From positions 12,900,155 to 12,960,154 of the forward strand of contig NC_134033.1 in NCBI RefSeq assembly GCF_964204645.1: a stretch of 60,000 bases of DNA, written 5' to 3'. Position 1 is the stretch's first letter; the number at the start of each line of letters is the position of its first letter. Positions 54,236 to 60,000 of this stretch are shown piece after piece. This DNA comes from Tubulanus polymorphus. Its lineage: Eukaryota > Nemertea > Palaeonemertea > Tubulaniformes > Tubulanidae. The notes beneath the pieces were generated by a model, which saw only the letters and a program-made list of their open reading frames with translations, was not told where the DNA came from and ran no database searches. Both the position numbers and the translations under genes were made by a program.

Positions 54236-55630
54236 AGCGTACGCGAGAATCTTCCGAATGAAATATTGTTCTTGCCTTTGCTCGACCATATCGGATACTT
54301 TGACGGACGATGGCAACACTCTTGTTGAGCCAGTACTCGATGTTCTACTCGAAGAGCTCGAGTATAATACCACCTCACAATCCGCAAGACTGGAATCGAT
54401 TGTGGCTAAACGTTAGCGACTATTTCATCGTCGAAAAAATCCAACGTGAGATCGGATTTGGTCACGAAGGAGGAAAGAACGACTTATCCGGCGCGTCTAT
54501 TTGCCAACCGCTTTTGCAAGTGCATGTCTACATGTATGTACTTCATCGCGATATGGAAAGTTCGGTGAAGTGGGTCATGCCATTTTTGAGAGCACAGATC
54601 GGAGGAAAATTAATTACGCCTGGTGAATTGAACGAGTTAAACGTTGATAGAAGCATTCCTCTTCAATAAATCGCCGGACGGTATATGAAAGCGTACATAC
54701 GTCAACGTCTGCAGCATCAAAAACCCTTTCGTGTTTGGCTGTATTAGTTTTGTTTATATAGACCTTATCTGCGGGCACGCGAGCAAAGAGAATTAGTACA
54801 TTTTTTGTCTATATGCAGCCTAAGCGATGGTCAATGTGATCCTACGTTCTATCCTTGGCACCCGCCTGCGTGGACTCGATTGGCCCGATATGTCAGCTGT
54901 GACTAGAGCAAGGGAGACAACCTTCGACACTCACGCAAAGATGTCTTAAGCTAATGGTTGTAAGCACGTACCCCATCACGGCCACGTTCCCCAGGCTCAA
55001 GGCAACAACCAAAAACAGATTGTCTATGATCCATTCCTAACTAATAGTCACAGCTTACACAAAGCGTCTGTATACACGTGGATATAGGTGCATATGTTGC
55101 GAAAGATACGATGGCGAAGTCACGACTTTTAAAAGATAAAATCTTACTATGATAAAAGCCAGTGTGAGACACAGCATCCCTCCACCCTGGAGGTTTAGCG
55201 GTGCGCGACTCACGCTTCCTGATATACCCCTCGCCCGCGCTCAAGCTTATCGGCGATAATAGCGATAATATTGACCTCAGCGTCAGCAGTTGATTGGTGC
55301 GTGCTATATTTTGATGTAAACTGTGAGAATCTGACAGTCGGATGCTAATAGCTGGCGGTATTTTCGCAGTATGGATCCGCGTTTACTAAGACACTAGTAT
55401 AATGTGGTTAAAAATCTCACAACGACGCGGTTAAAATAGTCCTAGGCGCATCCAAATGGTTGACAAAGTCATAATTCATTTCACGACGACTCACGGAAGG
55501 AATGTAATATAACGCATGATTAATGAATCAATTAGATGGCGACAGCCGTTTCTTCGGTGGTTTCGTGTCGGCTAATTAAATTTCAAACATCTAATGACTG
55601 AATAAAGATCTGACAGCTACGTAATATACC
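54236..55630. repeat. Tandem duplication, copy 1 (1395 bp)
   Basis: This copy matches 55631-57840 almost base for base once two indels are removed, with only about a dozen substitutions noticed (under 1%). Both unit edges carry ACC: 54233-54235 before copy 1, 55628-55630 at the junction and 57838-57840 at the end of copy 2. This is the signature of a microhomology-mediated tandem duplication. Alternatively, the two copies are alleles joined in tandem by the assembler, which is common in highly heterozygous genomes. Confidence 0.95.
54310..54669 (+). other. 119-codon open frame in duplication copy 1
   Basis: An ATG-to-TAA frame beginning MATLLLSQYSMFYSKSS. It is kept intact in copy 2 with two Leu-to-Ile changes. 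No family is recognised. The opposite strand is open over the 5' part and reads a Ser-rich segment followed by KVSDMVEQRQEQYFIRKILA, which looks at least as protein-like. The plus frame may therefore be the shadow of a minus-strand exon. Confidence 0.25.
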
Positions 55631-55704
55631 AGCGTACGCGAGAATCTTCCGAATGAAATATTGTTCTTGCCTTTGCTCGACCATATCAGATACTTTGACG
55701 GACG

Positions 55705-56064
55705 ATGGCAACACTCTTGTTGAGCCAGTACTCGATGTTCTACTCGAAGAGCTCGAGTATAATTCCACCTCACAATCCGCAAGACTGGAATCGATTGTGG
55801 CTAAACGTTAGCGACTATTTCATCGTCGAAAAAATCCAACGTGAGATCGGATTTGGACACGAAGGAGGAAAGAACGACTTATCCGGCGCGTCTATTTGCC
55901 AACCGCTTTTGCAAGTGCATGTCTACATGTATGTACTTCATCGCGATATGGAAAGTTCGGTGAAGTGGGTCATGCCATTTTTGAGAGCACAGATCGGAGG
56001 AAAAATAATTACGCCTGGTGAATTGAACGAGATAAACGTTGATAGAAGCATTCCTCTTCAATAA
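55705..56064 (+). other. 119-codon open frame in duplication copy 2
   Basis: Counterpart of the frame at 54310, differing by two TTA-to-ATA changes (Leu to Ile) and two silent changes. On the minus strand of the same DNA, one Ser codon differs silently and one Val is Glu. The copies are too young for these few differences to show which strand, if either, is under selection. Confidence 0.25.
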
Positions 56065-57078
56065 ATCGCCGGACGGTATATGAAAGCGTACATACGTCAA
56101 CGTCTGCAGCATCAAAAACCCTTTCGTGTTTGGCTGTATTAGTTTTGTTTATATAGACCTTATCTGCGGGCACGCGAGCAAAGAGAAATATTACATTTTT
56201 TGTCTATATGCAGCCTAAGCGATGGTCAATGTGATCCTATGTTCTATCCTTGGCACCCGCCTGCATGGACTCGATTGGCCCGATATGTCAGCTGTGACTA
56301 GAGCAAGGGAGACAACCTTCGACACTCACGCAAAGATGTCTTAAGCTAATGGTTGTAAGCACGGACCCCATCACGGCCACGTTCCCCAGGCTCAAGGCAA
56401 CAACCAAAAACAGATTGTCTATGATCCATTCCTAACTAATAGTCACAGCTTACACAAAGCGTCTGTATACACGTGGATATAGGTGCATATGTTGCGAAAG
56501 ATACGATGGCGAAGTCACGACTTTTAAAAGTACCATTATCATGCCATATAACGTGAGTTATTGCGTAGATGGTGTTCAACGAATGACGGTATTTCAGTAT
56601 AATTAGTAGAAGTCAAAAAGTTTTTTAAGATATATAATATATATATGATATATAAGTAACCGACTGTTTGATAGTGGCGCCATCTGGTCCCAAGGCCGGC
56701 TTTGTTATATCTCATTCCATATAGCCTACGCTTGAAATGATATCGATAACAGGTTTGACTTGGGAGAATGCAGATTTCAACGTTGTGACCGCTAATTAGA
56801 CCCGATAAAATCTTACTATGATAAAAGCCAGTGTGAGACACAGCATCCCTCCACCCTGGAGGTTTAGCGGTGCGCGACTCACGCTTCCTGATATACCCCT
56901 CGCCCGCGCTCAAGCTTATCGGCGATAATAGCGATAATATTGACCTCAGCGTCAGCAGTTGATTGGTGCGTGCTATATTTTGATGTAAACTGTGAGAATC
57001 TGACAGTCGGATGCTAATAGCTGGCGGTATTTTCGCAGTATGGATCCGCGTTTACTAAGACACTAGTATAATGTGGTT

Positions 57079-57619
57079 GTCCTAGTCACTCACAGTTCCC
57101 ACAGTGTCTGTTCGATAAGGAGGATCATCGTCCTGATGAGCTTATAGCGGGCCCTGTTTACCACTGAGCTTTGAAAGAGCTGCCAAGTGTGAGAAAAAGA
57201 GTTCCCAGAAAAATAGGTTCGAAGACAAACTTGCGCATAACATGGTCGATTCCATGAACCTTCCAATACTCCTGGATTCACTAAGTATCCCGTATTTTAG
57301 GAGAATTGGGAATAGCTTTGCGTTGGAAAATACGGCACACGTGGTGGCATATGTGCTTGACTCAGGATATCATCATCCCATTCCAGACCGTCCCGGTCGT
57401 CGGTTCGAGATCCACTTCATTGAATTTGAATTTCCAACCTTCTCCGCCCACGTATCGTTAACGTCTGTGACTTTCAGCCTACTTCATTTAACAGACAGCC
57501 CTACTGCGCGGTCAATATAGCGCTGATAAGTCGAGCACACCATGCAAGCTTACACTTGGGGCAATTGTAAGCAGCTTAGTATTACCTCGAGTGAATGTTG
57601 TGGTATTCGGTTTAACGTT
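57079..57619 (+). mobile_element. 541-bp segment specific to copy 2, possible SINE remnant
   Basis: Present only in the second copy of the tandem unit. It contains a B-box-like GGTTCGAGATCC (57402-57413) preceded by an A-box-like stretch starting at GTGGCATATG (57344), suggesting a tRNA-derived piece. Only 3 bp (GTT) are duplicated at the edges, shorter than normal SINE target duplications. A 92-codon plus frame (57242-57520) is probably chance. Confidence 0.35.
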
Positions 57620-58074
57620 AAAAATCTCACAACGACGCGGTTAAAATAGTCCTGGGCGCATCCAAATGGTTGACAAAGTCATAATTCATTTCACGACGAC
57701 TCACGGAAGGAATGTAATATAACGCATGATTAATGAATCAATTAGATGGCGACAGCCGTTTCTTCGGTGGTTTCGTGTCGGCTAATTAAATTTCAAACAT
57801 CTAATGACTGAATAAAGATCTGACAGCTACGTAATATACCGCCCTAGTACGCGCGTAATGCGATATGTAGATCTGAGCGCAGGAAGCACAGACTACACAA
57901 CGATAGTAAATCAGCGCGTTTTAATGTTGCCGATAGAAAAAATCGTTATGCTCTAAAATGTTCTGCTTGTTCTGTGTGCGCGCGCCTGTTCGGCGAATCA
58001 TTCCGTCAGAACGAAAAGTTCCCAATAATGTTGTGATGCGCTTCCCTGTCGATAGGAAGCGCTTAAGAAACAAA

Positions 58075-58207
58075 TACTCCTTCGGCAGGGATTCGAACCT
58101 GTTGGCATTGCTACCTAAGCCACGGCACGAACCCGTGCCACACTAGGCCGGGTGCGCAGGTACATGCGCAGGTTTACCGGGCGAAAACTGACCAATCAGA
58201 TTGCTCG
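58075..58207 (-). mobile_element. tRNA-derived SINE, copy B
   Basis: In reverse complement it carries GCAATCTGATTGG, CTGCGCACCCGGCCTAGTGT, an A-box region and GGTTCGAATCCCTGCCGA (B box at 58088-58099). It aligns with copy A across about 130 bp. Confidence 0.8.
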
Positions 58208-58311
58208 TTGTATATAATCGCTGAGGTAAATTTCACGGAAGAACTATAAATGGGAAAACCCCGGTTAGAATAAAATGGGATTTCTGATTTGCTAATAATG
58301 ACATCATCTAA

Positions 58312-58405
58312 GCTGCGCATGTAACCTGCGCAATCAGTCTAGTGTGGCAGGATTTCGTACCATGGTGAGTCTCGATGCCATCAGGTTCCTACCTAAGGCG
58401 GATGG
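58312..58405 (+). mobile_element. tRNA-derived SINE, copy C (degraded)
   Basis: Shares GTCTAGTGTGGCAGGATTTC and CGATGCCATCAGGTTC with copy A, but its B box is damaged (GGTTCCTACC). It lies head to head with copy B, about 105 bp apart. Confidence 0.7.
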
Positions 58406-59553
58406 AAAGACACTGGCAAAGTTAGAGTTTATGTTTTCCACTGTCATATTATTATAATCAGATAGAATTTCCAGTTACAGATCGCAGTTAAACACGACTA
58501 TAGTGTTGTCAAAGCATCGCGAATTAACTATTCCGCGTTCGTATCGAAGATTTCTACCCGGCAATGACGACTCGAAACGATATGAATAGTTGATGATGTT
58601 TTCGGACAGGAAACTTCCTGTTTTGCAGGCAGCTATTTGATGGAATCCCTCGAGGGCTCCGCTATTTAGTCAATACGACAACGTATATTGAATGAAAGTC
58701 CTTTCCAATTGTAGCTTAACCTCGAAGTGTGACAGTTTTCGAGGCGTTCTAAGTGCCGAATTTCACTAATCTATTTTTTCACAGTGAAGATTACGTTACT
58801 CATCCAAGTATCGTGTCACTGTAGCGTTAATTAAGGCTTCCGCTACCGTTGATTACTAGACGGTACCCGGTGATTTATATATTCGACCGTGGGCGAAAAC
58901 TACGATTAAAAACGAGGATCTGTACGTGTTTAATTCGAGTTGAAGTCTATCAGATTAGTTTTATGTCGCAAGGGTTTAATGGGATGGCTTTGTTACCGAC
59001 GAACGGTATGCGTGTGCGCGTAGGCTCGCAGATAGAGGATACTCTCGAGTATGACATTAAGATTCAATGGCATCGTCGAGTTACCCGTGGGTCAGGCGTC
59101 AGACATATGTTTGGTATACAGCTTCGCGAAGACAGCAATCTATTTTCTAATCTATCCTTAAAAGTGTAAATCCGGATTCAATTATTGCTATATCGGCTTA
59201 TTTCCAGCATTCGTAAGTAAGTGGATGTTTTGATTACAAAGAAAGCTTTCAATCTGAAAATTGTCGTGGGTTTAGGGGGAATAACCCGTTGTTATTAGAT
59301 AAGCTCAGGGACAATTTTCCGTTAATTGATTTACGTATATTTTTGGATTTGTTGCTCTACCGAAATGGTGATATAACGCGTTGCTTCAAAACATCGGCAA
59401 AACAACGAACTCGTTCACGGTATAAATCTTTCCGATGCCCATTAATTCGATCGCCTGTCTCGATAATCTCATTGAAACACGCCTACGAGTGTTCAGCGAC
59501 GACGGAAGGCTTTCTAACATTAAAATCGCCGACTAAAACTGAGTTAGCAAAGA

Positions 59554-59845
59554 TTAATCTACAGACAGGGGAAACAATATGCCAACTAACGGATTTACTG
59601 CGTCGATGCGAACGGCCCCTTGTACAGCCTCGTAAAGCTGTCGTTTCGACTTGTGAAATCCGTGTTTTATTATCGAGTCGACATAACTCGCCGGTTGTTG
59701 TTGCAACGATAAAAATGGCGGTGTCGACTGGCTGACGACGAGTGGCTGTTTGGGTTGGTGGCGGTTTTCGTACGCTCCAAGGACGTGTGGCCGCTTTAAT
59801 GGCGCATACACACACTCCCGAGCCCGAGCAAGAGCGACATCTCAT
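59554..59845 (-). other. GC-richer region open in several frames; possible exon
   Basis: Two minus-strand frames are open for about 100 and 120 codons and a plus-strand frame for 148. The most protein-like is a minus frame containing YAPLKRPHVLGAYENRHQPK and later SYVDSIIKHGFHKSKRQLYE, with a possible weak donor GACGCA|GTAAAT at about 59588. The longest ATG-started minus frame begins MRCRSCSGSG at 59845. A real exon probably explains some of this openness, but strand and frame are undecided. Confidence 0.22.
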
Positions 59846-60000
59846 ACGAGTATTATTCGGTTATTTTTACTTAGTAACGACAATAAAACGTAATCAACAG
59901 CATTGCTTTAATCAGAAGAAAAATAGCGATAAATCTTCTTCGTTCGATGTATTTTTGTCCACGTACGACGGTATTATTACGTTCCACTTGATAACCTCCT

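Larger units (their letters stand above)
55631..57840. repeat. Tandem duplication, copy 2 (2210 bp, with two extra segments)
   Basis: It is colinear with copy 1 except for extra segments at 56531-56804 (274 bp) and 57079-57619 (541 bp). These are insertions here or deletions in copy 1. The 541-bp segment is bordered by GTT on both sides (57076-57078 and 57617-57619). The 274-bp segment has no target-site duplication, which favours loss from copy 1. Confidence 0.95.

Noticed and set aside
58961-59169. Plus frame vaguely resembling a PilZ beta-barrel (GMRVRVGSQIED ... MFGIQLRED)
   Set aside because: PilZ is bacterial, the frame starts at TTG within animal-like DNA, and the resemblance is loose. 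I treat it as chance.

Overview
This window looks like nuclear DNA of an invertebrate animal. Three things point that way: a cyclic nucleotide-gated (CNG) channel exon bounded by canonical splice sites, very long non-coding stretches, and many tRNA-derived SINE-like elements, inverted-repeat elements and microsatellites. AT is moderately high and CpG is not visibly depleted. A marine lophotrochozoan or invertebrate deuterostome would fit, but nothing in the sequence settles the phylum. No bacterial operon, rRNA, intact tRNA gene or CRISPR array is visible.

The one confidently identified gene is a CNG-type cation channel on the minus strand. A 1413-bp exon (30305 down to 28893) encodes a charged cytoplasmic N-terminal region, S1-S4, S5, the pore and S6. 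It ends just before the C-linker. A second exon (about 30683 down to 30570) sits 264 bp upstream on the same strand and joins in phase. I could not find the C-linker or cyclic-nucleotide-binding domain on the minus strand below 28.9 kb, so the gene must continue past a very long intron, or outside the window, or be broken.

Other coding signals are weaker. They are a terminal exon at 32748-32950 (+) with a ShK-like cysteine pattern and a possible partner exon upstream, and a membrane-segment exon at 21977-22127 (-). There are also short splice-flanked open frames at 16484-16537 (-), 10692-10769 (+), 48123-48203 (+) and 49753-49887 (+), a 259-codon open frame at 49378-50157 (+), and an open region near 59.5-59.85 kb (-). 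These are candidates only. Exon-like open frames arise by chance in 60 kb, and I recognise no family for most of them.

The rest is repeat-rich. From 54.2 to 57.8 kb lies a recent tandem duplication of a 1.4-kb unit with 3-bp ACC microhomology at its junctions and two large indels (274 and 541 bp) between copies. Inverted-repeat elements lie at 545-646, 4644-4753, 11200-11373, 41303-41968 (about 97% identical arms) and 44877-45223. A terminal-inverted-repeat element family has copies near 8.7, 25.2 and 48.3 kb. A tRNA-derived SINE family has copies at 22.2 and 58.1 kb and a degraded one at 58.35 kb, the last two head to head. Two (TA)n tracts exceed 200 bp (16.05 and 31.36 kb).
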